64,000 nt of DNA from DASXZH01 sp963829965 (GCA_963829965.1 CAWHLK010000024.1:3307-67306); one strand, 5' to 3'. Positions 8,074-17,736 are shown, counted from the first letter of the stretch. Made by a program: numbers and translations. Notes: generated by a model not told the origin, from the letters alone.

Positions 8074-8939
8074 CCCGACGCGACTTTGCCCTTTATTTGG
8101 CGCTTACCCCGGGCGTGGGCGGCAAATCGCTTACCCGGATTCTGACGCGGGTCGATCTCCTGGGGACTAACGTCGATCAGTTCTTGAATCTCTCCTCCGA
8201 GGCATTGCAGGAGGAGTTTGGGCTTCGGCAAGCGGTCGCTGAGAAAATTCTCGAACAAAAAACCACGGGCGCAGCAAAGGTCAAGTCGATGCAGGACCGG
8301 CTTGCCAAGCTTGGAGTGAGCCTGATCACGGCGGCGGACGCGCATTACCCGGCCGTCATCGAGCAGATGGATAAAGAACCGCCTTCCCTTCTCTTCTTCT
8401 ATGGAAACCAGAAACTGCTGCAGGGAAAAACTTTCAGCGTGCTGAGCTCCCGAAACACTTCCCCGGCGGGGATGGATCAGATCGACCGGCTCACCGAAAA
8501 AGGCGTGTTAGACGGCGAGGTCACCATAGCAAGCGACAACCGTCCGGAATATCAGCGTTCTGCGCTGGTTCCGTTAAGGTGGGGCGCGCCGAGGATCCTC
8601 TGCCTTGACCGCGGCTTATTCGAAGTATTGGGCCCCGATCTGAAGACCGAACCGTTTCGAGCGGCTCGGCTTTGGCGATACCAGTTCGACCCAAAGACGG
8701 ACCTGGCGATTTCCCCGTTTCACCCAGAAGCCAAATTCAATGGCGTGAACAACCAAGTTCGGGACCGCCTCGTGGCCTGCCTCAGCCGACGTCTCGATTT
8801 CGTCGAGATCGCGCCGAAGGGAAATATGGAAAAGTTGGCGCTTTTGGCTTTGAAATGCGGGCGCCCGGTTGCGGTCAGCGACCGCTCCGTGGGTTACCGC
8901 GCACTCAAAGAACGCGGGGCGACTGTACTGCCCGCCTAA
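8070..8939 (+). CDS. divergent DprA/Smf-like protein
   Basis: 289 residues. The N-terminal 80 residues (LALTPGVGGKSLTRIL) look like the helical SAM-like domain of DprA, and the stretch YPAVIEQMDKEPPSLLFFYGNQKLL matches the beginning of the DprA Rossmann-like domain in pattern. The typical SGLARGID signature of the core is not recognisable; the corresponding place reads SRNTSPAGMDQIDRL. It may therefore be a divergent or functionally changed DprA paralogue. Real DprA protects incoming single-stranded DNA and loads RecA. Translationally coupled to mtnP. Confidence 0.6.
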   Translation: MTRRDFALYLALTPGVGGKSLTRILTRVDLLGTNVDQFLNLSSEALQEEFGLRQAVAEKILEQKTTGAAKVKSMQDRLAKLGVSLITAADAHYPAVIEQMDKEPPSLLFFYGNQKLLQGKTFSVLSSRNTSPAGMDQIDRLTEKGVLDGEVTIASDNRPEYQRSALVPLRWGAPRILCLDRGLFEVLGPDLKTEPFRAARLWRYQFDPKTDLAISPFHPEAKFNGVNNQVRDRLVACLSRRLDFVEIAPKGNMEKLALLALKCGRPVAVSDRSVGYRALKERGATVLPA

Positions 8940-8963
8940 AACCGGTCATAATCATTACCGACT

Positions 8964-9056
8964 GGAGTGGTGTCCGAGTGGTCGAAGGAGCGCGACTGGA
9001 AATCGCGTACCCGGTGTTGAGCCGGGTCGTGGGTTCGAATCCCACCCGCTCCGCCA
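8964..9056 (+). tRNA. tRNA-Ser (anticodon GGA)
   Basis: Acceptor stem GGAGTGG pairs with CCGCTCC. The anticodon loop CTGGAAA gives GGA. There is a long variable arm (TACCCGGTGTTGAGCCGGGTC), as expected for a class II tRNA. T loop is GTTCGAATC. CCA encoded at 9054-9056, discriminator G. Confidence 0.96.
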
Positions 9057-9063
9057 GGTATTG

Positions 9064-9094
9064 TGTGACAGGTGACGAGTGACGGGTGACGGGA
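9064..9094. repeat. degenerate tandem array of 7-base GTGAC-ending units
   Basis: Directly after tRNA-Ser the units GTGTGAC, AGGTGAC, GAGTGAC and GGGTGAC follow each other. They resemble the cleaner array at 5837-5866. Both lie outside genes. Confidence 0.5.
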
Positions 9095-9165
9095 CGGAAT
9101 GCAAACGGCGTGGCGAAGTCCTTGGATTAGTCATTAGGTTCATCCGAGAAAACAAGGTCATCAGG

Positions 9166-9396
9166 ATGAACGATTCCGCGTTCTGCGGGACAGTCGACGA
9201 GTTCACCTATTTCTTCGAAGGTGAGGACGACCTGCTTCATGTTGGAATAGGACGCAAAAAAGAAGGCCCTCTCTCAGTGGAGGAGGCCCAAACCGTCCTT
9301 TCTTTTCTTGCCCCGACCTTACCTACAGGAGTGGTATGGGTTAAGCCTGGAACGTACTCCCACCACTTCTACTTCGCTCACGACGAACTTCTCTAA
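9166..9396 (+). CDS. small hypothetical protein
   Basis: 76 residues, MNDSAFCGTVDEFTYFF... to HHFYFAHDELL. The ATG at 9166 is preceded by a weak CAGG. No domain recognised. It is acidic, with a run suggesting a compact alpha/beta fold. Its stop overlaps the stop of the convergent small gene at 9393-9608 by 4 bases. Confidence 0.55.
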   Translation: MNDSAFCGTVDEFTYFFEGEDDLLHVGIGRKKEGPLSVEEAQTVLSFLAPTLPTGVVWVKPGTYSHHFYFAHDELL

Positions 9397-9608
9397 GAGC
9401 TGGCCAAAACACATTCCTTCATGGGAACGCGAACGGCGATTTTGTTCGTCTCCCCCTGGAAGACCACCGTGCAACCGTGATCCTCCTTCAGTGATTCTGC
9501 GATAAGGTCCAACGCCTCTCTGGATGGGAGCGAAAGAGCGAAATGCTGCTCCTTGCCGAATTCCCTCACCATGTTCCCGGCGATTCTTCTTGCTACTTCT
9601 CTAGTCAT
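9393..9608 (-). CDS. small hypothetical protein
   Basis: 71 residues beginning MTREVARRIAGNMV and ending MKECVLASS. Basic-helical N-terminal part and a beta-rich second half (CTVVFQGETNKIAVRV). No family recognised. The open frame extends upstream to 9701, but this ATG looks the better start. Confidence 0.5.
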   Translation of the reverse strand: MTREVARRIAGNMVREFGKEQHFALSLPSREALDLIAESLKEDHGCTVVFQGETNKIAVRVPMKECVLASS

Positions 9609-9838
9609 GTTTAGTTCTACAGACAGGACGGGTAGAAGTCTCCCGAATGTCGGCACACTGGGACTTAATGCCCTCGTAAAGTTCAATTTACACGGTAGCA
9701 TCCCGAAAACGCTAGGGCGAACGGCGCCTAGTCGTCAGAACGACGCATGCAACAGCTAACTTTGAAGACAAACACCTGCATATAATCCATAAACCGTTCG
9801 CAAAGACCGGCTTAGTGTTTACAAGTTTACTGCGAAAG

Positions 9839-10432
9839 CTACATTTCCCTTCTATACTCCAGAGCGCTCAGGAGCGTTGCCGAGTCGGCGTAATCCAACT
9901 CCCCTCCAACCGGCATTCCGTGAGCCAAACGCGTCACTCTAACCCCCAGCGGTTTAATCAACTTCGCCAGATACAAGGCAGTGGCGTCCCCCTCGATGGT
10001 GGGATTTGTTGCCAGGATTATTTCCTCCACCGGGCCCGAGAGGCGGTCCAGCAATTCTTTCACGCGCAAATGCTCCGGCCGGACTCCGTCCATGGGGCTG
10101 ATGAGTCCGTGAAGCACATGGTAGAGACCGTGAAATTCGTTGATGCGCTCCAAGGCAGTGATGTCCCGAGGTTCGGCGACTACGCAGATCTTGGTTTCGT
10201 CACGTTTGGAGCTCATGCATATGTCGCAGAACTCCCCCTCGCTGATGTTTTGGCATTTCGCGCAGAAACGCAGCTTGGTTTTGGCGTTTTGAATGACCGC
10301 GCTCAGCCGGAGAGAAACGTCTTCGGGGGCGCGAAGCAAATAATAAGCCAGGCGCTGGGCCGATTTCGGCCCCACGCCTGGCAACTTCTCAAGTTCCGCT
10401 ATCAGTTCGGCCAGCGGCCGAGCATAGAGCAT
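9839..10432 (-). CDS. recR: recombination mediator RecR
   Basis: 197 residues, normal length. Works with RecF/RecO in loading RecA at gaps. Seen in order: helix-hairpin-helix LEKLPGVGPKSAQRLAYYLL, four-Cys zinc finger CAKCQ...FCDIC, Toprim domain starting ICVVAEPRDITALER, and the C-terminal LAHGMPVGGELDYAD (Walker-B-like loop). It follows ybaB with no gap, in the conserved dnaX-ybaB-recR order. Confidence 0.97.
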   Translation of the reverse strand: MLYARPLAELIAELEKLPGVGPKSAQRLAYYLLRAPEDVSLRLSAVIQNAKTKLRFCAKCQNISEGEFCDICMSSKRDETKICVVAEPRDITALERINEFHGLYHVLHGLISPMDGVRPEHLRVKELLDRLSGPVEEIILATNPTIEGDATALYLAKLIKPLGVRVTRLAHGMPVGGELDYADSATLLSALEYRREM

Positions 10433-10753
10433 TTATAAGCCGGGAACGTTCGGCATGATTTCTTGGACCTTCTCGTTGCGGAGCGCGGTCGCCTGGGCGA
10501 ATCCGTCACGCACGGCGCTAACGATGAGGTCTTCCAGCGATTCGATATCTTCCGGGTCGACCACGACCGGGTCCAGTTTGAGCTTGATTAACTCACCGAC
10601 GCCGTTAAAAGTCGCCTTGACAACTCCCTTGTCCACGTCGATCTTTTGAGCCGCAAGCTCCTGCTCCAGAGTCTGTGCGCGCGCCATCGCGTCCTGCGCC
10701 TGGGCCAGCACGCTCTGAAACCCCTTTCCGCCAAATCCCTTAGGTAACTTCAT
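10433..10753 (-). CDS. ybaB: YbaB/EbfC family nucleoid-associated protein
   Basis: 106 residues. Small DNA-binding dimer of unclear detailed role. Typical pattern: MARAQTLEQELAAQKID, then GVVKATFNGVGELIKLKLDP and a C-terminal helix EDLIVSAVRDGFAQAT. It begins 14 bases inside the end of dnaX, which suggests coupled translation, and abuts recR. Confidence 0.95.
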   Translation of the reverse strand: MKLPKGFGGKGFQSVLAQAQDAMARAQTLEQELAAQKIDVDKGVVKATFNGVGELIKLKLDPVVVDPEDIESLEDLIVSAVRDGFAQATALRNEKVQEIMPNVPGL

Positions 10754-12383
10754 CTTTTCTGTTGTGTCCTATGCTTCCTAAAACTTCTCGAGCCATTTGT
10801 ATCAGTTTTTGGCCTTCAGCTGGCAATTCTACCGCGACAGGCTCATTGTTCCTTGTTCCATTTTTCTGCACCCTAAACTCAATTAATATTTTGCGGCCCG
10901 CAACCTTTTGAACTTCATCGTGAATGTAGGACAAACGGCCCTTCTTTGCGTCATGCAGCCAATCGTAGATCAGTTTCTGCGGAACGGCCACATGGAGAAT
11001 GTCGCCATCCATCTCTACGACCTGAGAATCGTGGAGCTTTAGGTAAATCGCAGCCCGCTTTGGAATACTGGCGAGGGATCGGTACCACAACAACCGCCCC
11101 GCATCCAACTCCTCGTTTCCGGACAACTCAGGGGCAGGTAAATCGCTCACGGGATCCTCTGACGCCCCCGCTTCGACCACTGTTGGCTCGGGAGTCGGCG
11201 ATTCTTCCTTCTTTACGGGCGCCTTTGTTTCTTTAAGGTTCGCGGGCTGTTGCACAGCTGCAGTTTGAGGCCGAGGCCTTGGCTCGTCCATCGCTTTAGG
11301 CTCAGCTTTAGGAATCGCCAGGCGGATGAGCTCGGATTCCAGCCAAAGTCTGGGAAGGCTGATATCGCGAATAACCTTGTGCGCTTCGGCCAGGGAGCTT
11401 CTAAGGTCGAGCAGCCTCTCTGGGCCGATACGAACCGCAAGCGCGTGTCCAGCGGCCAAGTGGGCGGGATCTCCACCCTGTTCCACCTTGTACATGATGT
11501 GGGTGAGATCCGAAAGCCGGTAGAGCATGGATTCCAAGATCATGCGCGGATCGCGCCCGATCCGGGCCAACTCGGAAAGCAACTCGGCAAGGCCGCCGAT
11601 ATCTCCCCCCACGATGAAGTCGAAAATCTTGTCGGTAACGTCCTCCGGCACCAGGCCAAGCTGATCGTAGACGCCTTGGAGGGTGATCTTGCCGTCCGCC
11701 GAGATGATCGCCTGTTCCAAAAGCGTCAGCGCGTCCCGAAATCCCCCGTCCGCCATTCTCGCTATCGCATAGAGGGCGGGTCCTTCGGCCTCAACTCCTT
11801 CGGCTTTGGAGACATGTTCAAGTCGTGACACCAAATCCTGCATGGAAGCGCGGTGAAACTCAAACTTCTGGCAGCGAGACCGAATGGTGGGCGGGACCTT
11901 GTTGTATTCCGTGGTGGCGAGAACAAAAACGATATGGGCAGGCGGTTCCTCAATGGTTTTGAGTAAGGCGTCAAAGGCTTTTGCGGACAAATCGTGCACT
12001 TCGTCAATAACAAAAACCTTGTAGCGACACCGGGCGGGCATGTACTCGGTGGCTTGAATGATCTTCTCGCGAACCTCATCGATGCCGGTTTGGCTTGCCG
12101 CGTCCATTTCAACCACATCAATGCAACTTCCATCCGTGATAGATAGACATATCTCGCACTCGTTGCAGGGCTCTGAGATCGGTCCCTTCTCGCAGCACAG
12201 GCACTTTGCCAACAGACGCGCGGAAGAAGTTTTGCCGGTCCCGCGAGGCCCGGTAAACAGATAGGAGTGGGAAATGCGGCCGGAAGCTATGCCGTTTTGC
12301 AAGGTGCGGACGATGTGCTCTTGGCCGATGAGATCGCCAAACGTCTGGCTGCGGTATTTGCGGTAAAGAGAGACGTAGGGCAC
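10740..12383 (-). CDS. dnaX: DNA polymerase III subunit gamma/tau
   Basis: 547 residues. Clamp-loader ATPase. Seen: YRKYRSQTFGDLIGQEH at the start, Walker A GPRGTGKTSSA, zinc-binding cluster CLCCEKG...CNECEIC, Walker B VFVIDEVHDLS, sensor region LATTEYNKVPPTIRSRC, lid and collar domains to about residue 365. A variable Pro/Glu-rich linker and a C-terminal tau-like domain follow. Preceded on the same strand by the SRP RNA gene. Confidence 0.97.
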   Translation of the reverse strand: MPYVSLYRKYRSQTFGDLIGQEHIVRTLQNGIASGRISHSYLFTGPRGTGKTSSARLLAKCLCCEKGPISEPCNECEICLSITDGSCIDVVEMDAASQTGIDEVREKIIQATEYMPARCRYKVFVIDEVHDLSAKAFDALLKTIEEPPAHIVFVLATTEYNKVPPTIRSRCQKFEFHRASMQDLVSRLEHVSKAEGVEAEGPALYAIARMADGGFRDALTLLEQAIISADGKITLQGVYDQLGLVPEDVTDKIFDFIVGGDIGGLAELLSELARIGRDPRMILESMLYRLSDLTHIMYKVEQGGDPAHLAAGHALAVRIGPERLLDLRSSLAEAHKVIRDISLPRLWLESELIRLAIPKAEPKAMDEPRPRPQTAAVQQPANLKETKAPVKKEESPTPEPTVVEAGASEDPVSDLPAPELSGNEELDAGRLLWYRSLASIPKRAAIYLKLHDSQVVEMDGDILHVAVPQKLIYDWLHDAKKGRLSYIHDEVQKVAGRKILIEFRVQKNGTRNNEPVAVELPAEGQKLIQMAREVLGSIGHNRKDEVT

Positions 12384-12410
12384 TGCGGTTTAAGAAACAA
12401 AGGACTCCAG

Positions 12411-12515
<105 letters not shown>

Positions 12516-12557
12516 CTATAGTTTAGCACTCCGCCGGTCCCTGGAGTATTGTTTTGT

Positions 12558-14033
12558 CTACTTGGCTGCCGCTTTGGCCGGCGCTTTGGCCGGCGTTTTC
12601 GCGGAAGCGGACGTTGCGTTCGTATCTGCCCGGAGCGAACCCCCGAGCGTAATGATCGTGTCATCGGTGCCGGACACTTTCTGTTCGTTGAAGTTCGGGG
12701 TTTCCACCGTCGGCGTTTGGTTCTGCCATTCGCCGCGCTTGAGGATCTGATCCCTCGTGAGGTAGAGCTTGCAGTAGATGCATCGCTCTCCCGGCCGAAC
12801 GCTCGTGTCAAGGAAGTTCTTGTCCGTCATTCCTTCGCCGTTGAATCCAAACTTGTCTTGGATGTGGGAAGGAGCACTGCGGGCGTTATAGTAGAACTCC
12901 ACAACGAACCTCTTTTGCTTGGTGCTGAACGGATACATGGTCGGGTCCTTGCTTAGATCCACGCGCTTATCGAAGCGGCGGTTCTTAACGTAGCACTGAT
13001 CCTGCATGTAAGTGATATCCTTCTCAGGCTCCAGATTGACGCCGTTGGTGTAGTCCCACTTCATTTCACCGGGAAGGTCAAGCCGTTCCTTGTGATCCGG
13101 ATCCCAAATCTCATCGTCCCGGACAATCACGCGAATGCGGGTTCCCACGGGAAGAACGTTCCAGGTTCCCTGAAATCGCAGGACTCTGGGAGACTCAACC
13201 GTGACCTTGGCGCTGAATCCGGTGTCGAAGGGAGGCCGGGTGTCGTAATCGCCTTTATCGTAATCGCCGCGCTTTTCGGCAAGGGTGCCGCGCTGCGTCA
13301 TACGGATAATGGTGTTGTCGATATTGTCGTTGAGCGTGTCGATCTGGCCGCTTACGCCCACCAATCCAGCTTGAGATCCTCCGGCCTTTACGGAATCTTC
13401 CGTGAATTGAATGTTCTTATAGAAGGTCTCCAGTTCCTGATCCGGACGGTTGTTCCGCTCTTCGGCGTGGCCAAGGAGGTTGCGCCTAGCCGGCTGAATG
13501 TCAGGTTTCGAGTTGGCATCCGTGAACCACTTTACGGCTTGATCGTAGTCGTCGTCGATCTTGTGATACCAAATCCAACCTTCTTCAAAGTACAGTTCGT
13601 AGGTCTCGGGGTTGGCGTTCGTTCCCTCTTTGCCCAATGCAAGAGCAGGAGCGATGTACCGGCGATCCGAGCGCTGCTCATCGTCCGTGAAGTTGTAGGC
13701 AATGTGCCACATTCCGGTGGCGAACACGTCGATGTCGTTCGGGTCCAAGAGAGTGCAAAGCCGAATGATAGGCAGCACCGCATCATAGTTTCCTTCATCA
13801 AAGAAGGTGTCTGCCTTGACCCAGAGAATTCCAGCTAGGAACTCTCTGAATCCGAACAGTTCGAGCATCACCTGGTCGGGAGAAACGTTGCTTGTAAGCA
13901 CGCTGCTGTTCTTTGTGAACTTGGCGTAGTTGTCTACCCATTGTTTCGCTAGGAGGAAACCGTGAATACAGAACTGGGCTACAAACAGAACCACAACCCA
14001 GGCAGTAAGTGTTTTTCTTGTGGCAGGTTTCAT
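12558..14033 (-). CDS. membrane-anchored TPR-like protein of unknown function, exporter-associated
   Basis: 491 residues with one N-terminal membrane segment (about 9-30). Residues 50-260 look like TPR-type helices (IIRLCTLLDPNDIDVFATGMWHIAYNF), and the second half (270-440) is beta-rich, with a CIYC pair near 430. The last about 30 residues are an Ala/Lys/Pro-rich low-complexity tail. It starts 2 bases after the permease gene and is therefore the third gene of the ABC operon. It may be an accessory factor of the exporter; function unknown. Confidence 0.7.
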   Translation of the reverse strand: MKPATRKTLTAWVVVLFVAQFCIHGFLLAKQWVDNYAKFTKNSSVLTSNVSPDQVMLELFGFREFLAGILWVKADTFFDEGNYDAVLPIIRLCTLLDPNDIDVFATGMWHIAYNFTDDEQRSDRRYIAPALALGKEGTNANPETYELYFEEGWIWYHKIDDDYDQAVKWFTDANSKPDIQPARRNLLGHAEERNNRPDQELETFYKNIQFTEDSVKAGGSQAGLVGVSGQIDTLNDNIDNTIIRMTQRGTLAEKRGDYDKGDYDTRPPFDTGFSAKVTVESPRVLRFQGTWNVLPVGTRIRVIVRDDEIWDPDHKERLDLPGEMKWDYTNGVNLEPEKDITYMQDQCYVKNRRFDKRVDLSKDPTMYPFSTKQKRFVVEFYYNARSAPSHIQDKFGFNGEGMTDKNFLDTSVRPGERCIYCKLYLTRDQILKRGEWQNQTPTVETPNFNEQKVSGTDDTIITLGGSLRADTNATSASAKTPAKAPAKAAAK

Positions 14034-14035
14034 GT

Positions 14036-14824
14036 CTAGACTTCCCTTCTGTCGAAAATCAGCATGCCCACGATCAAGAATCCCGCAATATAAATCAATC
14101 CATAGCCGATGACGGAGATCGCGTAAAACGTTGGGTTCTCAATCTGCTGGCCGGGGTTGATAATCGGGTTCTTGACGTCAAAGTTTGAAAAGTTGGGCAA
14201 GAGGCCAATAACGAACTTGGCGACATTCTGCATAAAGGGAGCGCTCTTGGAGTTCTCCGCAATGCTACCGTAGAGTGGGTTCAAGACCGTTCCCACGCCC
14301 CAAACACCAACGGACAGGAAGAAGTTCACTAGCGGGGTGGTAAAGGTCGAGAAGAACAGCGCCACTGCTGCCAGCAGGCACATTTCCATGAAGTAGAAGA
14401 TGGGCTGCTTGAGCAATTCCAGCAGCTTGGTTGCATCCGGGTGCTGGAAAAGGGCAAACAGCGCTGCCATCACGATCGTCATCAGGGTGATCATCACGAA
14501 CAGGGCCGAGACCGCGCCGAAGTATTTCCCCAAAAGGAATTGCCAGCGTTGCACCGGTTTGCTCAGGATCGTGTAAATGGTTCTGCGTTCAATCTCATTC
14601 GGGATCATGTAGATCGTTAAGATGATTGCAATGAGGGCGCTCGTGAACCTCAGCACGAAGAACATCGTGGTGATCATGGTCGTGGTCTCAGACCGTGCGG
14701 AAAGCACGCCCAGAGACGGAATGATGCTCAACAAGAGCACGCCGATCATCAGAATAACAAGAAGGACGCGTCGGCGTACGGCTTCACCGACGGTCGTTTG
14801 GGCTATAGCTCTTATGGCGTTCAA
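14036..14824 (-). CDS. ABC-2 type transporter permease
   Basis: 262 residues with about six hydrophobic segments. The first lies around 20-42. The motif IPNEIERRTIYTILSKPVQRWQFLLGKYFG is characteristic of ABC-2 (NosY-like) permeases: cytoplasmic loop with conserved R-x-x-x-x-x-L-x-x-P. Its ATG overlaps the stop of the ATPase gene by 4 bases. Substrate unknown. Confidence 0.88.
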   Translation of the reverse strand: MNAIRAIAQTTVGEAVRRRVLLVILMIGVLLLSIIPSLGVLSARSETTTMITTMFFVLRFTSALIAIILTIYMIPNEIERRTIYTILSKPVQRWQFLLGKYFGAVSALFVMITLMTIVMAALFALFQHPDATKLLELLKQPIFYFMEMCLLAAVALFFSTFTTPLVNFFLSVGVWGVGTVLNPLYGSIAENSKSAPFMQNVAKFVIGLLPNFSNFDVKNPIINPGQQIENPTFYAISVIGYGLIYIAGFLIVGMLIFDRREV

Positions 14825-15780
14825 TTGGTCGCTCCTACTTCGGGGGTTGCGGTTTCGGCAGCCCTGCTTACGTTGACGTCGCGCACCGTCTCAACAAAGA
14901 GATCTTCCAGGCGCTTGCGGCGCGGAATGACGCTGAGGATGGTTCCTTTCGAGCTACGGACTGAATCGATCAGGGCGTTCAGGTCAACCTGCTCCGGAAG
15001 ATCCACGATCAAGCGGCCGTCATGGAACGAAACCGTTGTATCAGGATCCTTGATTCCTTCGGCAAAGCCTCTCTGAACGTTCTCTGCAATCACCTCGACA
15101 CGGCTGCCCCGGAGGAGATCCTCCAGTTTGCCCTGCTTGGCGATGACTCCGCGGTTGATGATAGCAACCCGGTCGCAGATCCGTTCAACTTCGCTAAGCT
15201 CGTGGCTGGAAATAAACACCGTTCTGCCCTCGTCACGGAATTGCAGAATGAGGTCGCGAATTTCGGTGTGGGCGATGGGGTCCAGACCGCCGGTGGGTTC
15301 GTCCAAGAACAAGAGCTTGGGATCGTTCAGCAAGCTTTGAGCAAGCCCGATACGCTGCTGCATACCTTTTGAGTACTGAGCGATCGTCTTACTGGCATCG
15401 CCGGCAAGGCTAACCTTCTCAAGAAGGCGCTGAAAGAAGGCTACATCATGAATGCCGAACAGCTGCCCATAGAACTTCAGAAGTTCCATACCAGTCATGT
15501 GTTCGTAATAATAAGGGCGCTCCGGCAGGTAGCTAATGATTTTGTGAACGTCCATATCCCCGATTTCTTTGCCGAGGACGTAGCCCTCTCCAAATGTCGG
15601 GTAGATGATGCCAAGCAACATCTTGATAGTGGTCGTTTTTCCGGCGCCGTTCGGGCCCAGAAATCCGAAGATTTCGCCTTCTTCGACGACGAGGTCAAGC
15701 TCGTTCACAACTTTGACAATTCCCATTTGTCGCGAACGGTAGCTTTTTGTCAGTTTTCGAGTTTCGATGGCGGCGGCCAA
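14821..15780 (-). CDS. ABC transporter ATP-binding protein (ABC-2 exporter type)
   Basis: 319 residues. Walker A GPNGAGKTTTIK, signature YSKGMQQRIGLAQ, Walker B LLFLDEPTGGLDP and switch His in ISSHELSEVE are all intact. The C-terminal about 80 residues form the extra domain common in ABC-2 exporters (CcmA/NatA-like). First gene of a three-gene operon running to 12558. Confidence 0.95.
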   Translation of the reverse strand: MAAAIETRKLTKSYRSRQMGIVKVVNELDLVVEEGEIFGFLGPNGAGKTTTIKMLLGIIYPTFGEGYVLGKEIGDMDVHKIISYLPERPYYYEHMTGMELLKFYGQLFGIHDVAFFQRLLEKVSLAGDASKTIAQYSKGMQQRIGLAQSLLNDPKLLFLDEPTGGLDPIAHTEIRDLILQFRDEGRTVFISSHELSEVERICDRVAIINRGVIAKQGKLEDLLRGSRVEVIAENVQRGFAEGIKDPDTTVSFHDGRLIVDLPEQVDLNALIDSVRSSKGTILSVIPRRKRLEDLFVETVRDVNVSRAAETATPEVGATN

Positions 15781-15960
15781 GGGCTGCCCACCTCCTTCCA
15801 GGTAGTTTTACGGAGTATACCGGTGGCCCTTTTTGGCTCCGAGCATCCCGCGTCCCCTTAAGCAACAAGAACCTTGCCAAAAAAGTTCTCAGACGCGAAC
15901 TGGCATTTGTGATTGTTTTCGAATTTGCAAAAGCAGTATGCGTTTTAGGGAACTTTCCTA

Positions 15961-16066
15961 TATAATGTTTTTACCAAGACATAAAGCTCTCATTTATAGG
16001 TAGCCGATCTTGGCAGACCCCAGCGGGAACGTGCTTTGCTCTCCTTTCAACGTTCCCGCATTTTTT
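15961..16066 (+). ncRNA. candidate small RNA with own promoter and terminator
   Basis: Between two minus-strand genes there is a plus-strand unit. It begins with TATAAT at 15961-15966, then CCAAGA (15974-15979) pairs with TCTTGG (16008-16013), enclosing a small ATAAA/TTTAT hairpin and GGTAGCC. A strong terminator ends it. No open reading frame fits. The -35 is not recognisable, so the promoter is only half supported. No known RNA family was recognised. Confidence 0.4.
16023..16066 (+). terminator. rho-independent terminator
   Basis: Perfect 10-bp stem GCGGGAACGT (16023-16032) / ACGTTCCCGC (16050-16059), 17-base loop, then A and six T. The T run is only on the plus-strand side, so it terminates plus-strand transcription, where no protein gene ends. 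This supports the small RNA candidate at 15961. Confidence 0.8.
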
Positions 16067-17736
16067 ATGTCTCTATAGAGGCAGATACTCGACGATTACG
16101 CCCGCCGGAAGCTGAGGTTGGAATTCCCTCCAAGTTTCTCCTGAGGCGCCTTGCTTCAGCGAGGTTTGTGGCGAAGATCATCACCTCCGAGTCAACCAGA
16201 CTGATTTCTCTTGGGAGCGACCACGTGGCGACCTTTATTAACGGGTAGTCCCCGCCGGCCGGAGGGTTTGGCAGCAAATTGGGATAGAGCATTCCCACTT
16301 CGACATGCCGCTCCAGCATCTGCCTTTTCACGAATCTCCCGTCCAATTTTCCGTCGACTCTAGCCCGGGCGAAATCCGCGCTGCCAAGACCTATCAGGTC
16401 GGTCAGATGATAGTCTCCGAGGTAGCTCACCGCCCCAATGTCGTTGAGCATCACGTTGCCGCCATTGTAGTAGCGATGGAGAAAGCGGCCCATCTGCATT
16501 TGCTGCCAGCCGATATTCATCATCAATTTCGGCGTTATTTCTAAGGCGGTTATAACTCGGCCGACGAGCGCCGCGAGGCCCAGAAACAGTGAGTCCAACA
16601 ACCGCTATGCCTCGCACGGCCGGACCGGAGGCTCTGCCAAGCGGAAACCTCCTCCACTCGTCACAACAAACCGCGGCAAGGCAGAGCAGGCTAAACAAAA
16701 TCAAGTAGCCCTCGTAGCGGAAGAACCAGCCGAAGGCGCCGTTTGCCGTGTGCCCTAAAAAGCCAAAGAGCGCAGTACCAAGCAGAAGGATCGACGGGGC
16801 GCGCCCCTTCGGCTTTAATGCAAGGACAACAAAAATGGCTAGCAGCGCACCAATAAGCAACTCGATCTCGCGAAACATGCTGACGTTGGTCCAGATCGTG
16901 GACAGCAGCTTTCCTGCTGCGCTTCCCTCCGAAGCAAGGTGAACTCGCTTTACGAGCATCGAGGTTGGCTCAAGCCCAAACTTCTGGCTGTAGGCTATAA
17001 CCGCAAACAACGCGAGCGCTACCAAGGGCCCCGCAATCACGGCAGAGGCCGAGCGGTAATCCTTCTTCGCAAGCAGATAAATAAATGGGATCGGAAGAAG
17101 AACGAAGTCTTCGATTCTTACAAGCAACATGCCGGCGGAAAGGCCAAAAAGCCATAGACACTCGCTCCTTGTAAGCTTGTAATTGGGATGGAATATCTTC
17201 CGAGCAAAGGCGAAGAAAACGGCTAAAAGGAGCGCTTGAAGCGTGTGCTCCATGCCCATTGCCATGAACAGGGTCACCGGCAAAAGCATAAGAACTGCGG
17301 TGATGAGGATCGCTCGAATCCAAGCGGCAGCAGCGTATGCTCTGAATATCCGGTCCAGAACGTAGGCCAAACCGATGGCTGCAAAGATATTGAGAACCAA
17401 TGGGATCCATGCGTGGTTTCCAACGATTCTGAACACCACTGCTAGAAGCAGGATCCAGCCGGGCGAGGACGAGGCGCTGACGTGCTCGTAAGGGTTTACT
17501 CCCCAAACGCCGTGAAACGCAAAGTTCTTGGCAATGGCCAGGTGGATATAAGGGTCATCCAGAGCGTAGGCAACAGTTCCCTTTCCCAGTGTCAGGGCGC
17601 TCGTCCAGCAATATCCCCCCATGGCTGCCACCACGGCCAGTGCGTAAACCCACGCTGGGATTCTGTTGAGAGCCCCAATCAAAATGCCGGCTGTTCCGAT
17701 GCCGCCTTGCGTTGAGGCGCTTTCTTGTTGCGCCAT
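16065..17736 (-). CDS. polytopic membrane protein, glycosyltransferase-like (frameshifted)
   Basis: The N-terminal about 380 residues contain around ten membrane helices, with DDPYIHLAIAKNFAFHG after the first. This layout fits GT-C/ArnT-like glycosyltransferases, where an acidic pair (here DD) follows the first helix. The frame breaks at about 16595-16605. After one single-base shift the C-terminal soluble part continues (MLNDIGAVSYLGDYHLTDLIGLG) to the stop at 16065, which is typical for this group. Read as one gene with a single indel. Sugar donor and acceptor unknown. Confidence 0.65.

Noticed and set aside
5837..9094. CRISPR array from the GTGAC repeats
   Set aside because: Units are 7 bases, directly adjacent, with no spacers; no cas genes in the window.
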